The notes below the pieces were generated by a model that saw only the letters and a program-made list of their open reading frames with translations, had not been told where the DNA came from and ran no database searches. DNA of 38,321 bases from Verrucomicrobiota bacterium. GTDB lineage: Bacteria; Verrucomicrobiota; Verrucomicrobiia; Limisphaerales; UBA11358. The position numbers were made by a program, and so were the translations under genes. Within the stretch, counting starts at the first letter, position 1. Each line of letters opens with the position of its first letter. Shown piece by piece: positions 21,214 through 29,612 of the stretch. Where the stretch lies: the NCBI GenBank assembly GCA_021324235.1, contig JAJPJM010000144.1, positions 1 through 38,321 on the forward strand, in the 5' to 3' direction.

Positions 21214-22091
21214 TCCTGCAGGCTGGAGATGAGGTCCTGATTCATTTTGGGGAATGAACTGCCGGGGCCTTCGGCCTTCAGCGCCAATTCGGTGGATTGT
21301 TTGGCCGCCGCGATCGCGCCTGGCTTGTCTCCCTGCTTCGCCAGAATCTCGGCCTTCAGGTGGAACATTTCAAAGGCAATCCGGGGATTGTCCGCCAGTC
21401 CGGTGTTGACCCAGTCGAGGGCCTGCTTCAGGTCCAGGTTATGATCGTAATAGAACGTGGCGGCTTGAAAATAGAAGCTGTCCGATTTTTTGCCCGGCGC
21501 CGCCAGGGCCGACTTAATTTGCGGGACGAGCTTGTCGGCCACATTTACCTCCAGCCGGATCGGGACCACGGTCTGGTCCCAAACCAAATTGAGCACCGCC
21601 GACTCATCCCGGATGTGGTTGAATTCGATGGTGAAAGTCTCAATGCGGGTGTCCGCCAATGCCACCGGCGTCACCTTGAATCGCACGACATCATCCTTCT
21701 CGTGGTATTGAAAGGCGCCCCACTGGTTGGCGTTCTGATTGATGATGATCGTCCACCCGTTCTCGCCGGGGATGGTGAAAAGGGCATAAGTGCCGGCGGG
21801 GATTTCATGCCCCTCCAGTTTGACCGGCGTGCTGAAGGTGAGTTTGGTGGCCTGATTGGCGCCGGTGCGCCAGACCTGGCCGTAGGGAACGATGCCGCCG
21901 AAGATGGTGCGGTCTTTGACCCCCGGCCGTGAATAATCCACTTGAATATCCGTGAGGCCGACGCGCTGTTTCAGCGTGCAGGCGGGGCTGGCGGCAGGGA
22001 ATTCAACTCCCGGCGTCTGCGCCGACAAACCGGTCCCGAAGGCCAGCCCGCAAACGAAGGCCAGCGAACAAAGCAACGGTTTTGCGTTCAT
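21210..22091 (-). CDS. DUF2911-domain secreted protein with C-terminal helical/TPR-like region
   Basis: RVGLTDIQVDYSRPGVKDRTIFGGIVPYGQVWRTGANQATKLTFSTPVKLEGHEIPAGTYALFTIPGENGWTIIIN; start placed at MNAKPLLCSLAFVCGLAFG. Confidence 0.88.
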   Translation of the reverse strand: MNAKPLLCSLAFVCGLAFGTGLSAQTPGVEFPAASPACTLKQRVGLTDIQVDYSRPGVKDRTIFGGIVPYGQVWRTGANQATKLTFSTPVKLEGHEIPAGTYALFTIPGENGWTIIINQNANQWGAFQYHEKDDVVRFKVTPVALADTRIETFTIEFNHIRDESAVLNLVWDQTVVPIRLEVNVADKLVPQIKSALAAPGKKSDSFYFQAATFYYDHNLDLKQALDWVNTGLADNPRIAFEMFHLKAEILAKQGDKPGAIAAAKQSTELALKAEGPGSSFPKMNQDLISSLQE

Positions 22092-22117
22092 GGGTCCGAT
22101 GGTTGGATTTGGTCGAA

Positions 22118-22669
22118 TTACTTTGCAACGGTGAAAGGTACGGAAAACCCGGTGTTCTCCCACATCATCTTCAAGACGCCACCCCCGCCAGGGGACCGGG
22201 CGACCGCCATGGTGAATTGGTCCACCGGCTTGTCCAAGGTTTCTTTTTTCAAGTCGACGCGCGCCAGGTCGTGTGAGGTATCCACAGGGATTCCCCAGCC
22301 GCCGAGGCGTGTGCTGATGGCCAGTTGGGACGCGCCGTTTTCGTCCGGCAGCATGTAAAGGGTGTAAGCGCCGGCGGGAACCGTCTTGCCCCCCAGTTCA
22401 ATGGGCTTCTGGGTAATGAGGGTCGTCGCCTCGTCCGCCCCCATGCGCCAGGGTTCCCCATAGGGTACCAGTCCGCCCCAAATTTTGCGGACCTCGGATG
22501 TCCCGGGTTTGGTGGTGTAGGGCCGACCGTAAGTAAGGGTGACCCGGTTGCCGTCGATCACGCCGCTGATGGTTTCATGCGGGCTCATCCGGGCGCGTTG
22601 GGCCATCGCCGGCCAGGCACTCAGCATGGCCACGGCGACGATTGCGAGAAGGGATAGATGTTTGTTCAT
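22118..22669 (-). CDS. DUF2911-domain secreted protein, 183 aa (second copy)
   Basis: VTLTYGRPYTTKPGTSEVRKIWGGLVPYGEPWRMGADEATTLITQKPIELGGKTVPAGAYTLYMLPDENG; signal peptide. Confidence 0.88.
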   Translation of the reverse strand: MNKHLSLLAIVAVAMLSAWPAMAQRARMSPHETISGVIDGNRVTLTYGRPYTTKPGTSEVRKIWGGLVPYGEPWRMGADEATTLITQKPIELGGKTVPAGAYTLYMLPDENGASQLAISTRLGGWGIPVDTSHDLARVDLKKETLDKPVDQFTMAVARSPGGGGVLKMMWENTGFSVPFTVAK

Positions 22670-23370
22670 GATGACTCCTGGGGCTGGGATGGTTTGCGTT
22701 CAGGTTGTGGTTAATTTGAGTCCATCTTTGGTTGAGTAACAGACGAGGCCGGCGAAATCGGGGTTACAAATGAATCGGGCCGGGAACTGCGGATAAACCG
22801 CCCGGGGCCGGGCATGGTTGAAAAGGCATGCTTCCAGGTTCATCGGGCCGGAGATTATCGCAACCCCCTTCGAAGGGAAGAGGAAAGTGACGCAAAGACG
22901 TCCGTACCCGCGGCAAACGATTCGGCGCGGAAGTTTTTGGTCACTTTGAAAAGAAAACAACAGCAATTTGCGCGGTCCACCAGATCAGATTCACCAAATA
23001 CAATGGATTTTCGCAAAGTTACCACGAATTTCACCGACGGCACGCACAGTGCTAAGGGAAAGACGTTGGTGGAAAGCGGTTGTCACCCTGTGACGTATTT
23101 TGGGGTGGGGAGCCCGGTGGCGACCGCAGGGTTGATATGAGTTGTTTGGTGTTTGAGAGACTGGGTTAAGGGCCGTGTGTGTATGTGTGTTGGCGGAGGA
23201 ACGTGACGCACGCGCCTGTCGGGCCTGCCCGCAAACCAACCTGCTAAAGAGGAGGTGGTGTTTGGTTGCGGCTGGGCCGGGCAGTGCGCGTGCGGCGGGC
23301 CAACAACGGAGATCCCCAAATTTCTGCTTACCGTCGTGACAGTTTGCGCCTTTCGAATTAATTTTGGCGG

Positions 23371-24222
23371 ATGCAACAAGCGACGCTGACGTTGGGTCAT
23401 TCACCTGATCCCGACGACGCCTTCATGTTTTACGCGCTGGCGAAGGATTTGATTCCGACGCATGGCTTCCGTTTTGAACATATTTTGCAGGACATCCAGA
23501 CGCTGAATGAACGCGCGACACGCGGGGAGCTGGATATCTCCGCCATCAGCCTCCATGCCTACGCCTATGTCAGCGACCAATACGCGTTGCTGCCCAGCGG
23601 CGCGAGCATGGGCGATGGTTACGGTCCGATGCTCGTGGCCGGACAGAAATTTTCCCGGGCGGAGGTCGCCCGCAAAACCATCGCCGTGCCGGGAACCATG
23701 ACCAGCGCGTTTCTGGCGCTGCAGCTCTGGCTCGGCAAAAGCTCGAAGGAATTCGATCATATCGTCGTGCCTTTCGACCAGATTTTCAAAACCGTCCGGT
23801 CCGGCAAAGCCGACGTGGGGCTGATCATCCACGAAGGCCAGTTGACGTATCAAAATGAGGGGCTGGTGGTTTGCGAAGACCTCGGCGTCTGGTGGGGGAA
23901 GGAAAACGGCGGCCTGCCGCTGCCGCTGGGCGGCAATGTCATTCACAAGCGATTTTCACCGGCCGATCGCAAAACCGTGGCCGGGGTTCTGGCCGCGAGC
24001 ATTCAATTCAGTCTCGACCATCGCCCCGAGGCGGTGCAACACGCGCTGCCATACGCGCGGGACATGGGACGCGACCTCGCCGACCGATTCGTCGGCATGT
24101 ATGTGAATCATTGGACCCTCGACTATGGCGAGCGGGGCCGGGAATCCATCCGCCGGTTCTTGGGGCAGGCTTTCGAACGCGGGCTCATTCCGCATCGACA
24201 GGAATTGGAATTCGTCGCTTAA
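23371..24222 (+). CDS. mqnD: 1,4-dihydroxy-6-naphthoate synthase MqnD (futalosine menaquinone pathway)
   Basis: LTLGHSPDPDDAFMFYALAKDLI..ELDISAISLHAYAYVSDQYALLPSGASMGDGYGPMLV..LPLGGNVIHK. Confidence 0.92.
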   Translation: MQQATLTLGHSPDPDDAFMFYALAKDLIPTHGFRFEHILQDIQTLNERATRGELDISAISLHAYAYVSDQYALLPSGASMGDGYGPMLVAGQKFSRAEVARKTIAVPGTMTSAFLALQLWLGKSSKEFDHIVVPFDQIFKTVRSGKADVGLIIHEGQLTYQNEGLVVCEDLGVWWGKENGGLPLPLGGNVIHKRFSPADRKTVAGVLAASIQFSLDHRPEAVQHALPYARDMGRDLADRFVGMYVNHWTLDYGERGRESIRRFLGQAFERGLIPHRQELEFVA

Positions 24223-24286
24223 GGCGGCCGGGCCACGGCTGAGAGGCGGGTCCCCACGTCGCCGGGGTCCGGTTCCGCGCGGAATC

Positions 24287-24838
24287 TCAACCCTCACTGA
24301 GGACATTTTTGTAATCGCGCTTGAGGCAATCGGGACAGAGGCTGTGGCTGAACATGGCTTCCGAACGGTTCGAGACATAGATCTCCACTGGTTGCCAGTT
24401 GCCACGCTCGTCCCGGATTTTCTTGCACAGGCTGCAAATGGGGAGAATGCCCTCCAATAAATTCACCCTTCGGGCCAACTCGCGCGTCTGGCGGGCGGTC
24501 CGGCTGACCAGGTAGGCAAATAGCACCAAAACAACGATGCGAATGGCGGTATTGATGATCGCGTCGGCACTGCTCCAGGGTACCTGCCAGTTGAAGGAAA
24601 AGCTGAGGCGGACCAGAGGCTGGACGATCGCCAGGAGATAGGCGTAGTGCGGACGGCAGAACCAACCGGCAATCACCACGGGAATGATATAGGTGATCGG
24701 GAAAGCAATGTACGGCCCCAACAAAAAATCCAGGGCCAGACAGAGAACCGCGAGGCCGATGGAAGTAAATGGCTGCCGCAAAGCGCGCAGATACCAGGCC
24801 CTCGAAAAGGCCAGGGTGTCGGGGAGGTTCATGTTCAT
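24287..24838 (-). CDS. Multi-TM (DUF4118-like) membrane protein with C-terminal CxxC..CxxC domain, 183 aa
   Basis: Hydrophobic N-terminal segments, then LLEGILPICSLCKKIRDERGNWQPVEIYVSNRSEAMFSHSLCPDCLKRDY, a tail resembling those on some signalling proteins. Confidence 0.75.
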   Translation of the reverse strand: MNMNLPDTLAFSRAWYLRALRQPFTSIGLAVLCLALDFLLGPYIAFPITYIIPVVIAGWFCRPHYAYLLAIVQPLVRLSFSFNWQVPWSSADAIINTAIRIVVLVLFAYLVSRTARQTRELARRVNLLEGILPICSLCKKIRDERGNWQPVEIYVSNRSEAMFSHSLCPDCLKRDYKNVLSEG

Positions 24839-25203
24839 GCTATCTCGGATCGGTTATTAGGCCGCATCGTCCAGCCTGTCGTTATCTTAATCCGACGTTA
24901 TTTGACCCTTTTTAATTTGTCGAGAACAATTCCAGCCATTCACACATGATACGTTCATATTTACTTATTAATCTATACATATAGAATTAACATTTCTATC
25001 ATTCTGGAAAACAAAAAAAGTAAAGCCTTTGGCAAGAGGCGGCGAGCGATTACCGGACTTTGACCTAGGATGGTTATTGTGAAAGAAAGAAGCCGACCGA
25101 AGCTTGTCGAAGGGGCTGCCCGGTTCACCGGATCACAAAGCCCGGTTCGCGGCTTTTATGAGATGGTTCCAGCCAGGGTTGCTGCTTCCCGGAGGGCGAC
25201 ACG

Positions 25204-26307
25204 ATGAAAATTTTTGTCGCCGGCTTGAGTTACAAGACCACGCCCGTCGAGGTGCGCGAGCGACTGGCCGTGCAGCGTTCACGGCTGCCGTGCAGCGGTT
25301 GCCGGCTGAAACTGCGGGGCAACCTTTCCGAAGTCGTGTTGCTGTCCACCTGCAACCGCGTGGAGATTTACGGCGTGACCCCCCGGGTGACCGGAAATGT
25401 AAACGAGCTTTTTCAGCAGTTGAGTGGCAGCGACTTCGATTTTTCACCCCACCTCTATTTCAAGGAGGACGAAGAGGCCGTGAGTCATTTGTTTTCGGTG
25501 GCGAGCGGGTTGGATTCGATGGTACTGGGCGAAACGGAAATCACCGGCCAGGTCAAACATGCCTATCTGGCGGCGCAGACGTCAAAACTGACCGGCAAGA
25601 TTCTGAACCGTATTTTTCAAGCGGCCCTGCAAACAGCCAAGGAAATCCGGACGCGCACCGCCATCGGCCGTGGCGCCACCTCCGTGGGCAGCGTGGCCGT
25701 GGAGCTGGCGGAACGGATTTTTGACCGGGACCTGAGCGAAAAGGTCGTGATGATTATTGGCGCCGGCAAGATGGGTGAAGCCTGCGTCCGTCATCTGGCC
25801 AAGCGCGGCGCGCGCACGGTGCTGGTGTCCAACCGGTCCCTGGAACGCGCGCAACAGCTGGCAACGGAATTTGGCGGCCGCGCGGTGAGCTTCGACGAAT
25901 GCCGGCAGGCGCTGGCCATCGCGGACATCGTGGTCAGTTCGACCGGTTCGCCGCACACCATTTTGCATCGTGAGGACGTGGCATCTGTTCTTTCAGCGCG
26001 GCGCAACCGCCCGCTGATTCTCGTGGACATTGCCGTGCCGCGGGACATCGACCCGGCCGTGCAGGAATTAAACAACGTGTTCCTCTACGACATCGACGAC
26101 CTGGAAACCATCGTCCGCGAGAACACGCGGCACCGCGAATCGGAATTGGCGCAATGCCAGGCCATCATCGTCGAACGGACGGCCGCCGTGATGGCCAAAA
26201 TCAAGCCGGTTTCCGAAAAAGTCCATGAAGCCGCAGTGCGCTCAATTTACCACGTGGAAGCCGTCCTGAACCCGGCCGGTTTCCCGTCGCAAACCCAGTT
26301 CGCGTGA
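25204..26307 (+). CDS. hemA: Glutamyl-tRNA reductase HemA, short form, 367 aa
   Basis: LLSTCNRVEIYG, GLDSMVLGETEITGQVKHAY, GRGATSVGSVAVELAERIF, IGAGKMGEACVRHL, STGSPHTIL, VDIAVPRDIDP. Confidence 0.94.
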   Translation: MKIFVAGLSYKTTPVEVRERLAVQRSRLPCSGCRLKLRGNLSEVVLLSTCNRVEIYGVTPRVTGNVNELFQQLSGSDFDFSPHLYFKEDEEAVSHLFSVASGLDSMVLGETEITGQVKHAYLAAQTSKLTGKILNRIFQAALQTAKEIRTRTAIGRGATSVGSVAVELAERIFDRDLSEKVVMIIGAGKMGEACVRHLAKRGARTVLVSNRSLERAQQLATEFGGRAVSFDECRQALAIADIVVSSTGSPHTILHREDVASVLSARRNRPLILVDIAVPRDIDPAVQELNNVFLYDIDDLETIVRENTRHRESELAQCQAIIVERTAAVMAKIKPVSEKVHEAAVRSIYHVEAVLNPAGFPSQTQFA

Positions 26308-26345
26308 TGCCTGACGGAGCAACTTTAAAAACCCAGATAAAAAAT

Positions 26346-28571
26346 ATGAATGCGAGACCTTTCATCAAAACCTGTCTGCTGGCGGTGGTGTTGACGGCCA
26401 TGGTTGCCGCGAACACCGCGAAGGCCCAATCAAACCTTCAGGCCCAGGTTGTTCTGCGCCCCCTGACTGCGGTGGACATTTCGACCTACGGACTTCCCGC
26501 CAACAGCGATTACTCGGGCGGCCTGTCCACGGTGGGCATCGGCACGCCGGTGTATCTGGAGGCCGAGGTGAGCACCAACTTTGCCGCGTCCAATATTTTA
26601 AGTGTGGTCTGGGCGGTCACCAACAAGCCCGGCGGGTCCGCCGCGACGACGAACGCCAGCCCATTGGGAACCAATGTGCCCATCTATGAACCATCGGACC
26701 GTCTGGTTTATTACGTGGCAGGACGCACGGTCCTCCGTCCGGACATCGCGGGGCAATACACCGTGAAGGTCACGATCACCACCACGAGCGGGGCCACCAA
26801 CCTGACCCAGATGATTACCGCCGGCACCTATATGGGGCTTTACACCTGTGAACTCTGCCACAGCGGCGGCCAGATCGCCCAGGACAAGTGGCATCCGTGG
26901 ACTCAAACCGCCCACTCGCACATTTTCTCCGACGAAATGGACGGCCTGCTGGGGACCACGCTCAAAACGTCGTGTCTCCAGTGCCACACGGTTGGTTACG
27001 ATACCAATGCGCTGGCACTCGACGGCGGATTTGATGACGTGGCGGCCCAGCTCGGGTGGACGATTCCCACGGTGTTGACCAATGGCAACTGGGCAAGAAT
27101 GCAAACGAATTATCCCAGCCTGGCCAACCTGGCCAATGTTCAGTGCGAAAGCTGCCATGGTCCCGGCAGTCAGCATGCCGGCTTGTTTGGCGTAACCAAC
27201 AGCCCCACCTGGCCCAGCATTTCGGTCAATCTGACTTCCGGCGATTGCAACCAATGCCATGACGACGCGACCCACCATCCCTATGGCACCGAATGGCTCA
27301 ACTCCATGCATGCCATCACCACGCGTGACCCGGCCGGCAACGCCACCTGCGTGGGTTGTCATACCGCCACTGGTTTTATTGGCCGGATCGAAGGCGACAC
27401 GACGACGAACACGGCCTACGCGCCCATCAACTGCCAGACCTGTCACGAGCCGCATGGTGAAACCCTTCCGGGCACCAATTCACCCAATCCTTATCTGATC
27501 CGCACCCTGGCCGCCGTGACGCTGATGGATGGCACCGTCATCACGAATGCCGGTGAAGGACTCTTGTGCATGCAATGCCATCATAGCCGTCAGAATGCGG
27601 CGGTTTATGCCGCCACCTCAAAAGGCAGCGCTTACTTTGGACCGCACGAGGGGCCGCAAGCCGACATGTTGGAAGGCGCCAATGGTTTCACCTACGGGCA
27701 AATCATTCCCAGTTCGGCTCATGCCAATGCGGTGACAAATACTTGTATCACCTGCCACATGCAGAACATCGGCACCAACGATCTGGCGTTCACCCACGCC
27801 GGCGGCCACACCTTTAACATGGCATACAATGCCGAAGATCTGGTTGCCGCCTGCCAACAATGCCATGGCCCGGCGGTCAGCGGCTTCGACTTCCCGTTGC
27901 AGGATTACAACGGCGACGGCGTCATCCAGGGCGTCCAAACCGAAGTGCAGAGCCTGCTGAACAAGTTGTCCACGTATCTGCCGCCGGACAACTCGATCAA
28001 ATCGTCCCTGACCATTACTTCGACCTGGACCCAGCCGCAACTGGAAGCGGCTTACAATTGGCTGTTCGTGGAGAAAGACGGCAGCCTGGGCATCCATAAC
28101 ACGGCCTATGCGGTGGGTCTGCTCAAGGCGTCCATCGCCAACCTGACCGGCGACGCCAACAACGACGGGTTGCCGGATGCGTGGCAGACCAATTACTTCG
28201 GTTCCTTGAGCAATCCGAACGCCGCGCCCAACGCCATCAACAACACCAACGGTGTGCCCAACTGGATGATGTATGCCCTGGGTCTGGACCCGACGCAGTC
28301 CGGCCTCACCGTTCCGGGCGGCGTGGTGTGGATGGACGGCAAGACCCTCGTTAATTCGGGAGTCACCAACACCATTGCCATCTATACGGCCGCCGAGATC
28401 GCCTTTAACACGCAAGTGGGCAGCTCGTACCAGATTCAGGCCATCTCCTCGCTCAGCGGGGGCTGGCAAAATGTCGGCAATCCCCTCCCCGGCACGGGCA
28501 ACTCAATCAGTTATTTGACGCCCACGCGAAACAACGTGCAAATGTTCTTCCGCGTTCTCCACAATCCGTAG
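26346..28571 (+). CDS. Secreted multiheme cytochrome c, 9 CxxCH motifs, with C-terminal GDANNDGLPDAW-type region
   Basis: CxxCH at CELCH, CLQCH, CESCH, CNQCH, CVGCH, CQTCH, CMQCH, CITCH, CQQCH; signal peptide MNARPFIKTCLLAVVLTAMVAANTAKAQ. Confidence 0.92.
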   Translation: MNARPFIKTCLLAVVLTAMVAANTAKAQSNLQAQVVLRPLTAVDISTYGLPANSDYSGGLSTVGIGTPVYLEAEVSTNFAASNILSVVWAVTNKPGGSAATTNASPLGTNVPIYEPSDRLVYYVAGRTVLRPDIAGQYTVKVTITTTSGATNLTQMITAGTYMGLYTCELCHSGGQIAQDKWHPWTQTAHSHIFSDEMDGLLGTTLKTSCLQCHTVGYDTNALALDGGFDDVAAQLGWTIPTVLTNGNWARMQTNYPSLANLANVQCESCHGPGSQHAGLFGVTNSPTWPSISVNLTSGDCNQCHDDATHHPYGTEWLNSMHAITTRDPAGNATCVGCHTATGFIGRIEGDTTTNTAYAPINCQTCHEPHGETLPGTNSPNPYLIRTLAAVTLMDGTVITNAGEGLLCMQCHHSRQNAAVYAATSKGSAYFGPHEGPQADMLEGANGFTYGQIIPSSAHANAVTNTCITCHMQNIGTNDLAFTHAGGHTFNMAYNAEDLVAACQQCHGPAVSGFDFPLQDYNGDGVIQGVQTEVQSLLNKLSTYLPPDNSIKSSLTITSTWTQPQLEAAYNWLFVEKDGSLGIHNTAYAVGLLKASIANLTGDANNDGLPDAWQTNYFGSLSNPNAAPNAINNTNGVPNWMMYALGLDPTQSGLTVPGGVVWMDGKTLVNSGVTNTIAIYTAAEIAFNTQVGSSYQIQAISSLSGGWQNVGNPLPGTGNSISYLTPTRNNVQMFFRVLHNP

Positions 28572-28602
28572 CCGCCAGGACCGGCCATTCTTAAGACTCA
28601 CA

Positions 28603-28634
28603 CCCCTCCCCACGTCGGGGAGGGGTTTTTATTT
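28603..28634 (+). terminator. Rho-independent terminator
   Basis: CCCCTCCCC-ACGTC-GGGGAGGGG followed by TTTTTATTTT, just after the cytochrome stop codon. Confidence 0.9.
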
Positions 28635-28708
28635 TAACCTTTCGACCATTGAAGAGAAATGCGTGGTACCGGTATTCGGTCGCCAATCGGGAATCGCCAA
28701 TTGCCGGT

Positions 28709-29305
28709 TTACGGCGTCACCCTCTTGAGTTGCTCTAACGCTGCGATTTGTGCCTGAAGTTGGGCCGCAATCTCCTGGAGTTTTTCCGTCTGTTCCGCCT
28801 GGACTTGCTGCAGGTGTTTCATCGCTGCCGGTTGCCCGGCGGCAGATTGGCCGTTTTCGGCTTGAACGAGTTGTTCCTGGGCCTGCTTGACCTGCGCGTC
28901 CATTTCCTGTGCCGCCGCCGCGAACTGCTTCAGCGCCGCCGCGCGGAGCAGCTGGGTCCCGTCCTCCAAGGACATGGAAGCATAATTGGGAACCGCCTGT
29001 TTGACGGCTTCAATCGTGGCAGCGTCCACCGGTGGATGACTCGGGACAAATGGCCGGGCCGGCGGGTTCGCATTAACGACCGGTTCGGCAGATGGCTCAA
29101 CGGATGGCTCGCCGCTGGATGGGGAACTAAAATTTTCCGCGTGGCGGTTGGCGGCGAAGTGAAACCAGGAGGCCGTTGCGGCGACGCCCAACAAAAAGGA
29201 AACCAATACGAGCAGGACGGTTCGAACCTGGGCTCGCTCTCCCAGCCATGTTTTTCTTGCGGAAACAACTTTGTTGGTCGGCGCCGATTGCATAGTGTGT
29301 CCCAT
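28709..29305 (-). CDS. Hypothetical single-TM protein with coiled-coil C-terminus, 198 aa
   Basis: TM segment VRTVLLVLVSFLLGVAATASWFHFAANRH, then proline/serine-rich linker and Gln/Ala-rich coiled coil. Confidence 0.65.
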   Translation of the reverse strand: MGHTMQSAPTNKVVSARKTWLGERAQVRTVLLVLVSFLLGVAATASWFHFAANRHAENFSSPSSGEPSVEPSAEPVVNANPPARPFVPSHPPVDAATIEAVKQAVPNYASMSLEDGTQLLRAAALKQFAAAAQEMDAQVKQAQEQLVQAENGQSAAGQPAAMKHLQQVQAEQTEKLQEIAAQLQAQIAALEQLKRVTP

Positions 29306-29612
29306 CCGGACGTTTCAACCTGCCGGGGTTTGCCGGGCCGCGCGAGCAAAATCGGTTCTCCCGGCAAGCCGACCTCCATTTTTTTGGCAAGCACGGAACA
29401 ATTTAAGGCAAACAAACGGCAATATTGGAATAGCCTCAAATCCATCTCCATGGAAGGCTGTCATGGCGCAAATGAATGCCCGATTTCAATCTGCAACTCG
29501 CTCGGAATCAGCAGGCTGGCTGGCCGGTGCTTGCCCGATTTTCACCGGGATCCCGATGGCAGCCACTGGTTCCAACATGCGCGAATTGTCAACACAGCGG
29601 CATTTGCAGCCC

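Noticed and set aside
22690-23365. Candidate tmRNA, RNase P RNA or SRP RNA in the large intergenic gap
   Set aside because: I looked for their hallmark sequences (e.g. GGAAGGAAGCAGC, GAGGAAAGTCCGGGC, GGATTCGACGGGG) and did not see them on either strand.
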